From assembly GCF_004343605.1 (NCBI RefSeq), contig NZ_POSF01000015.1:193535-257534 (forward strand): 64,000 nt of DNA, written 5' to 3'. This document shows, piece after piece, positions 50,436 through 58,841 of this stretch; position 1 is the first letter of the stretch; each line of letters opens with the position of its first letter. The position numbers and the translations under genes are program-made. This stretch comes from Dehalobacter sp. 12DCB1. Lineage in GTDB: Bacteria > Bacillota > Desulfitobacteriia > Desulfitobacteriales > Syntrophobotulaceae. The notes under the pieces are model-generated. The model did not search any database, had not been told where the DNA came from, and saw only the letters and a list, made by a program, of their open reading frames with translations.

Positions 50436-50597
50436 TCAATTCCAGGCCATTTTTAGCTGATGAAGTAGCTTTCCGATGCGTTCATTTTGTATCTTCGCAT
50501 GAAGCTTGTTGACGTTATATCCAATACACAGCAAAACTAATTGATACCCGTCGCGATATTCGGTATACTTTTTAGCGTATGATTTATTTAGTAGCAT
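50436..50597 (-). pseudogene. Transposase C-terminal remnant
   Basis: A 53-codon frame ends at 50436. The stretch LVLLCIGYNVNKLHAKIQNE resembles the C-terminal end of IS1182/IS5-type DDE transposases (the YNINKLH.KIQ motif). The catalytic part and both ends are gone. The remaining 570-base gap between sigK and the PilO-like gene holds only this fragment and the two hairpins listed. Confidence 0.6.
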
Positions 50598-50617
50598 ATC
50601 TAAATTATACAGTATTT

Positions 50618-50636
50618 GCGGGCTCTTCGAGCCCGC
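50618..50636. other. GC-rich hairpin after the pilM-N-O set
   Basis: GCGGGCTC-TTC-GAGCCCGC is a perfect 8-base stem, 45 bases after the stop of the PilO-like gene. There is no clear U-run on either strand, so it could pause or stabilise the 3' end rather than terminate. Confidence 0.55.
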
Positions 50637-50680
50637 ATTTGCCGAACTCTATAAATTCTCTAATGGCTCCAAATAATCGT

Positions 50681-51205
50681 TTATTCTTTGTATCCGTAAG
50701 CAATGATCCTAATCCTGGCTGCAGCCGTATCCTCTTCGCCTTCATTTACCTGGATGCTGTCCAGCGCCAGATTATACTGACTTACCTTGCGAAGCCGTTC
50801 CACAAAAGCATAGATTTTGGCGGTTGGCCCCGTACAGGAGAAATTCATAGCCAGAGAAGAATAACTGCCTTCATCTTTCATCTCTTCAAAAGTCAGATTC
50901 TGAGAATTGATCCCGCTGTCTTTGGCCAGATTGAAAATAAAGACCATCATATCCGGTTTGACCAGGTTTTTCGGAACGGTCAGATCCAGTTCAGCAGCTT
51001 GAGCTGTTAAATCCGTCTGTTCCTGTTTCAGCCCGGACAAATTGATGTAATTGTTCTGCAACGTTACCAGATAAGCCTCGCGTTCGCGGAGTTGATCTGA
51101 ATTCTCCTGCAGCACTCCACACTGACCAGCCAGCAGATAGAGATAACCTATTCCGAACAGAATGATCAGGCCTGTTATTAAAATGCCATTTTTCTTCATA
51201 CGCAT
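50681..51205 (-). CDS. PilO-like pilus alignment protein
   Basis: 174 residues. One N-terminal membrane helix (about residues 8-28: GILITGLIILFGIGYLYLL) is followed by a coiled coil with repeated Q/L/E residues and a ferredoxin-like domain ending in ARIRIIAYGYKE. This is the PilO architecture. It is the last gene of a PilM-N-O trio with 14-base gaps. The ATG at 51205 has GGAG about 11 bases upstream. Confidence 0.8.
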   Translation of the reverse strand: MRMKKNGILITGLIILFGIGYLYLLAGQCGVLQENSDQLREREAYLVTLQNNYINLSGLKQEQTDLTAQAAELDLTVPKNLVKPDMMVFIFNLAKDSGINSQNLTFEEMKDEGSYSSLAMNFSCTGPTAKIYAFVERLRKVSQYNLALDSIQVNEGEEDTAAARIRIIAYGYKE

Positions 51206-51219
51206 CGTTTCTATTTCTC

Positions 51220-51765
51220 CTACGGTTTCAGTTTCAGAGCGAGATTTAACGTCTGTCCCCTGTCATTCAATGAAATCGTTTGGATATCAAAACTTTCAAA
51301 CCTACCGGAACCAATGAAAATATTTTCTAAACTGCGGATATTTACTGATTTAGGCAGGATCAGCTGCAATTGGACCCTATTATCCACCTGAAGCAAAAAA
51401 GAAGTGACCTGCGCGTCTCCCGGCAGAAGTCCGCCTATTTGACTCCTTATAACTGCCGGATTGCCGATTGATCCCCTAGCCCCAAGCTCCAGAAAGCTAC
51501 GCTGATCAGTGATCAGGGAACGGAGCCTGTCGTTTTCTGCCATGAAAGCAGCAACTTCATTGTAGGACTGAATGCCGGCTTCAATCCTGTCTGAATCCAA
51601 GGCCAGTTTTTGCTGCCAAACCCACGGGGAGGCTAGAATGATCACAGCAAAAACAACGGCGATGATGATAACAACGACGCTAAGCTTTTTTCGAACAGGC
51701 TGTTTTCCGCTGCCGGATTCAATTTCCCAGCGCAGCGCAAAATTAAACTGTGTTCTTTCGTTCAT
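51220..51765 (-). CDS. PilN-like pilus alignment protein
   Basis: 181 residues. A short cytoplasmic tail (NERTQFNFALRWEIESG) carries the family INLLP-like contact region in altered form. A membrane helix (about 28-50), a coiled coil and a ferredoxin-like domain (VTSFLLQVDNRVQLQLILPK) follow. It binds PilM by its cytoplasmic tail and PilO outside. The ATG has GGAGGGG 4 bases upstream and is 12 bases after the PilM gene. Confidence 0.8.
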   Translation of the reverse strand: MNERTQFNFALRWEIESGSGKQPVRKKLSVVVIIIAVVFAVIILASPWVWQQKLALDSDRIEAGIQSYNEVAAFMAENDRLRSLITDQRSFLELGARGSIGNPAVIRSQIGGLLPGDAQVTSFLLQVDNRVQLQLILPKSVNIRSLENIFIGSGRFESFDIQTISLNDRGQTLNLALKLKP

Positions 51766-51777
51766 TTGCCCCTCCAG

Positions 51778-53214
51778 TTAGTGGATATCTTCACGTAAGG
51801 CGAGCCCATACAGACTGCCATACTTCTGCCAGTTTTCCGCTAGGCTTGTATCTCCGTCCGCCTTAAACAGCGGCATCCAGTTATTTGGAAAACCCGTTTC
51901 AGTGTTGATCCGCAAACTTTTTCGGAAATATTCTTCCAGTCCCGGCCAGAGGCTGTACTCCCCGGTCAGATAGATTGTCCCTACCGAATTTCCGGCATGG
52001 CGGTCGGAATAGAAGTTCAATAGCTTGGATAATGCGGATATGATCGGGCTTAAATCTAATTTACCGGAAATATCGGAAAGTTCCTTCGGCGAACTGTACA
52101 TACTAAGGTCAGCTTTTTTATCAGCTTTAGCGGCCATCTCTTTTTCTAAATCCTGATATGTGGACGAGATAGGTAATTCCTCTTCCAATAATTCGTAAGG
52201 CACAAATAGATCTTCCAGGACAAACTCATCTTTTTCTTTGACCGATTTGACGGATTCCAGCTGGGAATAATAGAATTCCGCAGCTTCTAATTCCTCCAGA
52301 GATAATGTTTCTTGATGATTCCGCAGGTTTTGGACCCTATAAAAATCGAGCTGCGGATAATCGTTATCTTTGGTCTCCAACCCAATTAATTCATCTAACA
52401 GATCAGAAGGTTCCTGGCCTGTTGATTGTGGCAAGTCTTCGGGAAAAACATGTTTTTCGGTATTGCCTGTTCTACTCGCATTTTGATTTCTTTCATCCGT
52501 ATTGAGAGTTTCTTCTGCCTTAACGGTTTTCTCGTCCGTATTAACTTTTAAATCGGTATACAAAAAGAAGCTGCCATTTTCCAGCAGTACAAACTCAATC
52601 AGCCCCGGATTTAAGGAGACAATCGCGAAATCGTTGCTGTTTTGTCCTTGTTCCGTATTCCCCTGGGGAGCATGAGCAGGCATTCTTTCTGCCAAGAAAG
52701 AATAAATTCTGGCTAGGCAATCCGCAGTAAGATCCACCGTCTTGGGTTCAATCCCAAGATCCCGGCAGAATGACTGAACCTGCTTCATTTTTTCGGCCGG
52801 GAAAGCTGCCAGGAGGACTTTTAACATGGGTACCCCGTTTTCCTGATATTTTTTCAGGATGCGATAATCCACAATATAATGATCGGTATACCGTTCAAGA
52901 TATTCATCCATATCTCCGGCAATAAATTTTTCGAGTTCCTGATCCGCCATATTCGGCAGTGTAATAATGGTCGTAATTAATCCTTGACCCGAAACGGCAA
53001 TTTTTAGTTTATGGAGCGGTATCCGCTGGTATTGAAGCCAGTTCTTCAGCCCCGAAACATCATAACCGGTCGGCACGGCATAGCCAATATTTTTACCGCC
53101 CGGTTCCTTGTATGATGCTTGCATATGTATCTCAATTTCTTTAGATTTTCCGACAGCAATTGTGGCTATTGACAATTCATTTTCACCGATGACAGCCAGC
53201 CAGTGTTTTTTCAT
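51778..53214 (-). CDS. PilM-like actin-fold pilus protein with a long acidic insert
   Basis: 478 residues, much longer than the usual 350. The PilM fold starts at WLAVIGENELSIATIAV, and the first half continues through LIITI-type strands and VDLTADCLARIYSFLAE. A hydrophilic, acidic insert of about 150 residues (roughly 215-370, many D/E/N/K) sits before the final subdomain (GTIYLTGEYSLWPGLEEYF). PilM forms the cytoplasmic ring that docks PilN. The ATG at 53214 was chosen because it begins the conserved region; AGGAG lies about 11 bases upstream. Confidence 0.8.
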   Translation of the reverse strand: MKKHWLAVIGENELSIATIAVGKSKEIEIHMQASYKEPGGKNIGYAVPTGYDVSGLKNWLQYQRIPLHKLKIAVSGQGLITTIITLPNMADQELEKFIAGDMDEYLERYTDHYIVDYRILKKYQENGVPMLKVLLAAFPAEKMKQVQSFCRDLGIEPKTVDLTADCLARIYSFLAERMPAHAPQGNTEQGQNSNDFAIVSLNPGLIEFVLLENGSFFLYTDLKVNTDEKTVKAEETLNTDERNQNASRTGNTEKHVFPEDLPQSTGQEPSDLLDELIGLETKDNDYPQLDFYRVQNLRNHQETLSLEELEAAEFYYSQLESVKSVKEKDEFVLEDLFVPYELLEEELPISSTYQDLEKEMAAKADKKADLSMYSSPKELSDISGKLDLSPIISALSKLLNFYSDRHAGNSVGTIYLTGEYSLWPGLEEYFRKSLRINTETGFPNNWMPLFKADGDTSLAENWQKYGSLYGLALREDIH

Positions 53215-53336
53215 GCGGAAAGTCTCTCCTACTCTTCTCGTATCACCCATAACACTATAATAGTATAGGATTTTTCTCAGAACAACAAGATTCTGGCAGA
53301 ATATCCAATTTTAATTCAAGGAATCTCAAATGCCAG

Positions 53337-53615
53337 TTAGGATAAAATCTCCATTTGCAAAGGAAGTGCCGAGAGTATTTTTTCTAATTCCGGCCAGCAG
53401 TACCTGGTCGTTTGGATCATTACTTCACCTTTGGCTTTATCGGTTGTTGTGACCACCCCCAGGTGACCAAGTCCCTCGACATATTTGGCCAAAAGCTGAA
53501 TATCTGAACGGGGGATCCTTGCTTTGACCAGCAGATCAGAACTTTCCCAGCTGCTATGGGATTCTTCATCAATTGATTTTACTTTTAAATTTTCAATATT
53601 CCCGTCTTTTTTCAT
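53337..53615 (-). CDS. DUF4911 domain protein
   Basis: 92 residues. The conserved part ARIPRSDIQLLAKYVEGLGH and VMIQTTRYCWPELEKIL covers about residues 32-82. The function is unknown; the family is usually encoded beside U32 peptidase genes, as here. It may be an iron- or RNA-related regulator, but nothing in the sequence proves it. The ATG has GGGAG 9 bases upstream. Confidence 0.8.
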   Translation of the reverse strand: MKKDGNIENLKVKSIDEESHSSWESSDLLVKARIPRSDIQLLAKYVEGLGHLGVVTTTDKAKGEVMIQTTRYCWPELEKILSALPLQMEILS

Positions 53616-53765
53616 TTGGTCTTTCTCCCGTGTCCTTACCCGATGTTTTTATTCTTTGTTGTTATCTCAGGTTGTTCTTCCCAGGGTAATCAAGCTTGCA
53701 TGAATGATTTGGGCAGGGAATTTGTGAACGTTGTACTTGTCAGCCCTGATATTGTGATCATGAAC

Positions 53766-55019
53766 CTAACGGGCAGGAACTACTTTGCGCAGGATACTGA
53801 AAGGTTTCAACGGTGCGGGAGCCGCAATCTTCAGTTTTTGCTGCGGATGCCTCGCCACATCGGTCTTCTCCCCATCCAAGCTCCAGAGGCCGTTCACTTT
53901 AAATGTCCACGGTTCTCCTTCCGGAGCAAGCACCTCAAGCTCATCGCCTAGCCGGAAATGATTACGCTGCTCTATCCAACAGCCGCATTCGTTTCCCTTC
54001 CCGATTGCCGCGCATTCCTCTTGTTCCAGCACTCTTCCGACAAAACTGTATTCGCGGATATAATTGGAAGTTTCAATGTTATGCGCTTCAGCCCCCGGCT
54101 TTCCAAAAAGGAATCCGGTTGAATAGTCACGGTGGCTCACCTTGTCCATTTCGGCAAGCCAGGAAGGAATCTTTTCCCTGAATTTTGTTTCTCCTTGTTC
54201 CCACAAGACGTCCAAAGCTTCACGATATACTTTGACCGTGCTGGCTACATAATAGGCGCTTTTCATTCTGCCTTCTATCTTATAGCTTGCCAGATTTAAA
54301 TCTTTCAATAAAGGCAAGTTGGGCAGAAGGCAAAGATCATGGGAGTTAAATATATAGCTTCCCCTGACATCTTCCTCCAGCGGAAAATACTGTCCGGGCC
54401 TTTTCTCTTCGACCAGCGCGTAGCCCCAGCGGCAGGGATGGGTGCATTCTCCGTGGTTAGCATCACGACCGGTAAGGTAATTGCTCAGAAGGCAGCGTCC
54501 CGAGTACGACATACACATGGCGCCATGGACAAAGATTTCTAATTCGCCTTGGGCTTGGGGACAGAGGGTTTTTAGTTCTTCCAGTGTAAGTTCCCTCGCA
54601 AGTACGGCTCTGCGCACACCCTGGGAAAACCAGAAGTTGGCACCGGCTGCATTCGTACAATTGGCCTGTGTACTCAAATGGACGGACAGATCCGGCGTTT
54701 CCCTCCGGGCCAGGGACAGTATCCCGGGATCAGAGACGATGATCCCGTCAATTTCAAACTCTGTTAATCTGATCAGATAATCCTTAAGTCCGGCGAAATC
54801 CTGCTCATGCGCAAAAATGTTGACGGCAATATAGATCTTCCGGCCAAGTCTATGCGCATATTCGGCCCCCAACTTAAGTTCATCATCATTCAGATTCCCG
54901 GCATAAGCCCGCAAACCAAACGAAGCCCCCCCTGCGTATACTGCATCAGCCCCGTACGCATAGGCAAACTTTAACTTTTCAAAATCTCCGGCAGGTGCCA
55001 GGAGTTCCGGTTTTTTCAT
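53766..55019 (-). CDS. Peptidase U32-family protein
   Basis: 417 residues. The family starts with PELLAPAGDFEKLKFAYAYG, GADAVYAGG and the signature EIFVHGAMCMSYSGRCLLSNY (near residues 158-178). Cysteines in the GRCLLSNY and ECTHPCRW stretches match those that hold an iron-sulfur cluster in RlhA/TrhP relatives, which hydroxylate rRNA or tRNA. Therefore a role in RNA hydroxylation is as likely as proteolysis. The ATG has GGGAG 6 bases upstream. It lies downstream of mltG, as in B. subtilis. Confidence 0.9.
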   Translation of the reverse strand: MKKPELLAPAGDFEKLKFAYAYGADAVYAGGASFGLRAYAGNLNDDELKLGAEYAHRLGRKIYIAVNIFAHEQDFAGLKDYLIRLTEFEIDGIIVSDPGILSLARRETPDLSVHLSTQANCTNAAGANFWFSQGVRRAVLARELTLEELKTLCPQAQGELEIFVHGAMCMSYSGRCLLSNYLTGRDANHGECTHPCRWGYALVEEKRPGQYFPLEEDVRGSYIFNSHDLCLLPNLPLLKDLNLASYKIEGRMKSAYYVASTVKVYREALDVLWEQGETKFREKIPSWLAEMDKVSHRDYSTGFLFGKPGAEAHNIETSNYIREYSFVGRVLEQEECAAIGKGNECGCWIEQRNHFRLGDELEVLAPEGEPWTFKVNGLWSLDGEKTDVARHPQQKLKIAAPAPLKPFSILRKVVPAR

Positions 55020-55080
55020 CAGTTACTCCCTGCATTATTTTTAAACTTAAACAATTGATCATCACGTTTTATCAAAATTT

Positions 55081-56169
55081 TTATTGATAGATGCTTACAT
55101 TTTTTAAATGTTCCTCATAGGTAACAGCAAAAGCATGTGACCCGTCATTTTTGGCGACAAAGAAGAAATAGTCGGTATCTTTCGGGTAAAGTGCGGCCTG
55201 TAAAGAAGCATGACCCGGGTTCGCAATCGGTCCGGGAGGCAGCCCGGTATTCCGGTACGTATTATACGGAGAATCGATCTGGGTATCCGCAATAGTCAGC
55301 ACCGGTTTGACTTCCCCCAAGATATACTGAATCGTTGCGCAGGATTCCAGCGGCATGTCAATTTTCAGACGATTTTCAAAAACACCTGCAATCAACGGTC
55401 TTTCTTCTGCTTTCTTCGCTTCTTTCTCGACGAGGGAAGCTTTGATGAGCCACTCAAAAACAGACATATTCCGTTCAGCCAGGCGGTTCGTGGTCTCAGC
55501 TGTCAGCTCCTGTTTAAAACGCTGCAAAAATCGTTCAATGGTTTCTGAGGGCGTAGCCTTTTTATCAAAGAAATACGTGTCGGGAAACAGAAAGCCTTCC
55601 AGCCGGTTTTCACCCGAAGGGATATCTGCCAAAAAGCTGTAATTATCCTGATCAAATCGTTCCATAGCGTCATAAAATTCATTCTTCGTTCCCAAGCTAT
55701 TCTCGACGAGCTTATCGACAATCTGGGCAACCGTATATCCTTCCGGAATCGTAATCCGGACAACTTCCGGTTCCGGTCCTTTCATCAGCGTATCCAGGAT
55801 CTCCCTGGAGCTCATGGAAGGTGAAAGATAGTATAATCCTGCAACCAGCTTGGAATCAGCTTTGTTAATCCGGCATAACTGGCGGAACACACTTGCCTGG
55901 CGAATTAAATGGTCAGTTTCAAGCTTGGCCGCAACTTCAGAGGCATTCATGCCAGGCTCCAGAACAAAAGCAACTTTATCGGAAGAATCGGAGACCGGCT
56001 TTAAATTCCCTGACCACCATGTTCCGCCGGCCAACAGCACAAGCAGCACGACCAAAATAATGCCAATCGTATAGATTTTTTTTCTTACAGGAGCCTTTCG
56101 GCGTTTTCTCCTCACTTTACCTCTCTCTTTCCTAATCCAAGAATTTGGATGACTAAAATAATGATCCAT
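55081..56169 (-). CDS. mltG: Endolytic murein transglycosylase MltG
   Basis: 362 residues. A basic cytoplasmic tail, a membrane helix (about 33-52) and a LysM-like region are followed by the YceG fold. The catalytic glutamate is in ASLVEKEAKK, and the later GLPPGPIANPG motif lines the active site. It cuts nascent glycan strands at the membrane. The ATG has only a weak AGG site, so the start is less sure. The alaS-ireB-ruvX-DUF1292-mltG order matches B. subtilis. Confidence 0.93.
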   Translation of the reverse strand: MDHYFSHPNSWIRKERGKVRRKRRKAPVRKKIYTIGIILVVLLVLLAGGTWWSGNLKPVSDSSDKVAFVLEPGMNASEVAAKLETDHLIRQASVFRQLCRINKADSKLVAGLYYLSPSMSSREILDTLMKGPEPEVVRITIPEGYTVAQIVDKLVENSLGTKNEFYDAMERFDQDNYSFLADIPSGENRLEGFLFPDTYFFDKKATPSETIERFLQRFKQELTAETTNRLAERNMSVFEWLIKASLVEKEAKKAEERPLIAGVFENRLKIDMPLESCATIQYILGEVKPVLTIADTQIDSPYNTYRNTGLPPGPIANPGHASLQAALYPKDTDYFFFVAKNDGSHAFAVTYEEHLKNVSIYQ

Positions 56170-56222
56170 TGAATGACAAACCTGCTATGTGCTATTATAC
56201 CTTTTTTTTCGTCAATAAGAAA

Positions 56223-56242
56223 CTCACGCTTTCCAGCGTGAG
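56223..56242 (-). terminator. Intrinsic terminator after the DUF1292 gene
   Basis: On the minus strand CTCACGCT-GGAA-AGCGTGAG forms a perfect 8-base stem followed by TTTCTT, 41 bases after the stop. Confidence 0.75.
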
Positions 56243-56282
56243 CTTCTAAATCATTTATGACTTCTAAGAACAAATTTTCTGC

Positions 56283-56597
56283 TTATTCTTCGTCAAATTC
56301 ATCTTCCATTTCTTCCCAGGCATCGGCAACTTTTTCCCATTCCTCATCGTCTTCGATATCCATGAGCATGTCTTCACCGTTTTCATCTTTGCCAAGCTTC
56401 AGAATAATGGCTTCGGCTTCTTCTTCGTCTTCTTCTGTTTCTTCAACAGGAAGAAGCACAAAATACGTACTGCCTTCAACTTCGAGGGTGGCAAGATGCA
56501 TGAATTCGTTTTCATTTCCTTCGTCATCATTTAAGACAATGACATCAAAAACCTCTTCATCATCAAGATCATCTTGCTTATTAATTTCATCGGACAT
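56283..56597 (-). CDS. DUF1292 acidic protein (YrzB-like)
   Basis: 104 residues, strongly acidic. The DUF1292 core FDVIVLNDDEGNENEFMHLA is near residues 20-40, with YFVLLPVEE following, and it ends in a run of D/E/W residues. Its function is unknown. The ATG at 56597 has GAGGTG 7 bases upstream; three further codons in frame before it are unlikely. It keeps its usual place between ruvX and mltG. Confidence 0.9.
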   Translation of the reverse strand: MSDEINKQDDLDDEEVFDVIVLNDDEGNENEFMHLATLEVEGSTYFVLLPVEETEEDEEEAEAIILKLGKDENGEDMLMDIEDDEEWEKVADAWEEMEDEFDEE

Positions 56598-56675
56598 ATG
56601 TATCACCTCTTCAAATCAGATATTGTAATTCTACCTTGGCAGGAAAAGAAAGTCAAATGATATCTCAATTTCCGT

Positions 56676-57083
56676 TCACTTGCTGTTGAGATATCCCTGG
56701 AGAATGAATACTGCCGCCATCTTATCAATGACTTTTTTCCTCTTTGCTCTGGACAGATCTGCCTCCAGCAAGGCCCTTTGGGCTCCGATGGTGCTCAGCC
56801 GTTCGTCCCACAACTTCACCGGCAGTAAATATTCTTCACGAAGCTCTTCGGCAAAAACCTCCGTCAGCTTCGCTCTTTCACCGAGTGTCCCATTCATATT
56901 CTTCGGATATCCCAGGACAATTTCATCCACCTCGTACTCCCGGATCAGGCGGGCTAATTCTTCCCGGTCTTTCTCTTTTCCGGTTCTTCTTATGACTTCC
57001 ACTCCCTGGGCAGTAATACCCAGCGGATCGCTCATCGCGACGCCAATCGTCTTTTCACCAAGATCCAGCCCCATTATCCTCAT
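56676..57083 (-). CDS. ruvX: RuvX/YqgF-family putative Holliday-junction resolvase (rRNA processing)
   Basis: 135 residues, RNase H-like fold. The catalytic Asp7 is in [16 protein letters not shown]; the later acidic residues are in [10 protein letters not shown] and [10 protein letters not shown]. It is known for 16S rRNA 5' maturation and as a putative resolvase. The ATG has GAGG 7 bases upstream. It is the third conserved member of the alaS-ireB-ruvX cluster. Confidence 0.93.
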   Translation of the reverse strand: MRIMGLDLGEKTIGVAMSDPLGITAQGVEVIRRTGKEKDREELARLIREYEVDEIVLGYPKNMNGTLGERAKLTEVFAEELREEYLLPVKLWDERLSTIGAQRALLEADLSRAKRKKVIDKMAAVFILQGYLNSK

Positions 57084-57118
57084 TCATGCACCTCAGCAAC
57101 TGCCTGACCACGTAGGGT

Positions 57119-57283
57119 CTACGCCCGGTCCTGCTCGTCATCGTTGTTTAATGGAATAGAGTCGTTCATTACACCCTGCGAATTGTGACTTCCGCAATTC
57201 TTACATAACCATTCTTCGCCATCATACAGGAATTCAGTAATTTCGCCGCACTCAATGCAATACTCCTGAACTTTCTTTTTCAT
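57119..57283 (-). CDS. Small zinc-ribbon protein
   Basis: 54 residues from the ATG at 57283. The two cysteine pairs CIEC and CKNC (separated by 16 residues) make a compact zinc ribbon, followed by a polar acidic tail. The function is unknown. AGGGGG lies about 8 bases before the ATG. It is probably co-expressed with ruvX 35 bases downstream. Its short size and the cysteine spacing support a real gene rather than noise. Confidence 0.75.
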   Translation of the reverse strand: MKKKVQEYCIECGEITEFLYDGEEWLCKNCGSHNSQGVMNDSIPLNNDDEQDRA

Positions 57284-57423
57284 AACAGCGTCCCCCTGTC
57301 TGTACATTTTGGCATCACTATTCGATTACTTTCAGATGTACGTCCCTTATCCTAATTATATACCTTAACATTTTTCTCCGCTATTATTATCCCGATTTAC
57401 GGAAAATATTATTTAAATTTTTT

Positions 57424-58368
57424 TCATATAATCTTCAAACAGAAATGCGGGCAATATCTGCCGCAGTATCCGCACAAAACACATCTTTCCGGCTGCAGGC
57501 AAGCCTGTCCGTCGTTTAGATAAAGCGCATTTTGTGGGCAGCCGCCGACGCATTTTCCACAGCCCTGACACCAGTCGGCAATGTACAGTTTTTTCTCCCG
57601 ATGTAGAACCGCTTGACGCAATTCATCGGATATAGGTTCCTCGTTCAGCAGTGCTAGGTTATAATCTACTTCCGGAATTGATGACATACCTAAAGCCATC
57701 GCCTGAATTCCGCGAATACTCCGGATAAAATTCACGGCTCTGTCCGGTTCAGCCGCCAAGTGTCCACCACCAAAAACCTTCATCGCATAGATCCCAATAC
57801 CCAATTCAGCCGCAAACGCAATAGCTTCCAGCATCTCCTCAAGACTTCCGTCGATAATGCCGAGGCCCTGGTAATTAATGAGCGGGTGAATCACGTCAAG
57901 ACCCGGCTGAAGAGCCCCTGCTCTCACCCCTTGGACCGCGTGTGTCGAGATTCCGATCATCCCGACCTGACCCCTGGCCTTTGCCCCAAGCAGTCCTTCC
58001 CAGGCCCCGGCATGTCCTTTGAGTGTTAGATGGCTTTCCTGCTCATGAAGCAGAAAAATATCAATAGAATCCCTGCCCAGTTCCTTTCTGGCTTTCTCTA
58101 GACTCGCATCCAGCTCCTGATGCGTCACCGCATAAGATTTAGATACAACTTTCATCTCAGGATTCTTGGCCAGAACAGGTTTTAACTGACTATAGTTTTC
58201 ATAGAGTTCTGCCGTATCGACCCAGTCTATCCCCTTTGAAAGCGCATATTGAAGGATCTCTCTTCCCTGCTCTTCGCTCACCCTGCCCTGAAGCGAAGAA
58301 ATCGCGAGGCTGCCAAAACATATTTTCGATACCGTCGGGCCCTTTAGCCCTAATTTGACCTTCAGCAA
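57424..58368 (-). CDS. Aldo/keto reductase with C-terminal 4Fe-4S domain
   Basis: About 314 residues. The TIM-barrel reductase covers about residues 1-260: FGSLAISSLQGRVSEEQG, WVDTAELYENY with catalytic Asp and Tyr, VVSKSYA with Lys, and LLHEQES with His. The last 55 residues carry a bacterial ferredoxin domain with CQGCGKCVGGCP and CVLCGYCGRYCP. The start is TTG at 58368 with GGAGG 8 bases upstream; a TTG five codons earlier is closer to the site. The gene interrupts the conserved ireB-ruvX pair. Substrate unknown. Confidence 0.88.
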   Translation of the reverse strand: MLKVKLGLKGPTVSKICFGSLAISSLQGRVSEEQGREILQYALSKGIDWVDTAELYENYSQLKPVLAKNPEMKVVSKSYAVTHQELDASLEKARKELGRDSIDIFLLHEQESHLTLKGHAGAWEGLLGAKARGQVGMIGISTHAVQGVRAGALQPGLDVIHPLINYQGLGIIDGSLEEMLEAIAFAAELGIGIYAMKVFGGGHLAAEPDRAVNFIRSIRGIQAMALGMSSIPEVDYNLALLNEEPISDELRQAVLHREKKLYIADWCQGCGKCVGGCPQNALYLNDGQACLQPERCVLCGYCGRYCPHFCLKII

Positions 58369-58485
58369 ATGTCCATCCTCCAAAACGAAACCCCCACGTA
58401 CTGTGAGGGCAGCTAATCAAACGCAACGCAAAAACAAGAACCATTCGTGTTAGATTCAAAAAATTAAAACGTAAGAAAATCTTTT

Positions 58486-58737
58486 TTATAAATCACGCAA
58501 ATAGAATTTTACCAGTTCCTCCAGCAATTCATAACGTTCCAGCTTGCGGATTTTGGTTCTGGCCTGATTATGACTGGTAATATAGACAGGATCTCCGGAC
58601 ATCAAGTAGCCCACCAACTGATTGATCGGATCATATCCTTTCTCCTGCAGTGCAGCATAAACCTGTTGCAATATTTCCCGCGGTGAATTGTCACCTGGAT
58701 GGGATTTGAACATCATGGTTTCTTCCATCTTACTCAA
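58486..58737 (-). CDS. ireB: IreB-family regulatory protein (UPF0297)
   Basis: 83 residues. The conserved core is [40 protein letters not shown] and [18 protein letters not shown]. The start is TTG at 58737, with AAAGGAGG 8 bases upstream, and it aligns with the start of B. subtilis YrzL; the ATG three codons on has no spacing. IreB is a substrate of the IreK Ser/Thr kinase and affects cell-envelope resistance. It directly follows alaS. Confidence 0.93.
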   Translation of the reverse strand: MSKMEETMMFKSHPGDNSPREILQQVYAALQEKGYDPINQLVGYLMSGDPVYITSHNQARTKIRKLERYELLEELVKFYLRDL

Positions 58738-58841
58738 GGTTTATACCTCCTTTCTTTCACCAGTATGTTATACATTATTCTGCATCGATCCAAAGATTAC
58801 CTGTCAGTTTGTTAAAAATATTTTCACTTTTTTAGTAATCT

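Noticed and set aside
50239-50636. An intact insertion sequence between sigK and the PilO-like gene
   Set aside because: Only 53 codons of a transposase tail remain, with no terminal repeats or catalytic DDE domain.
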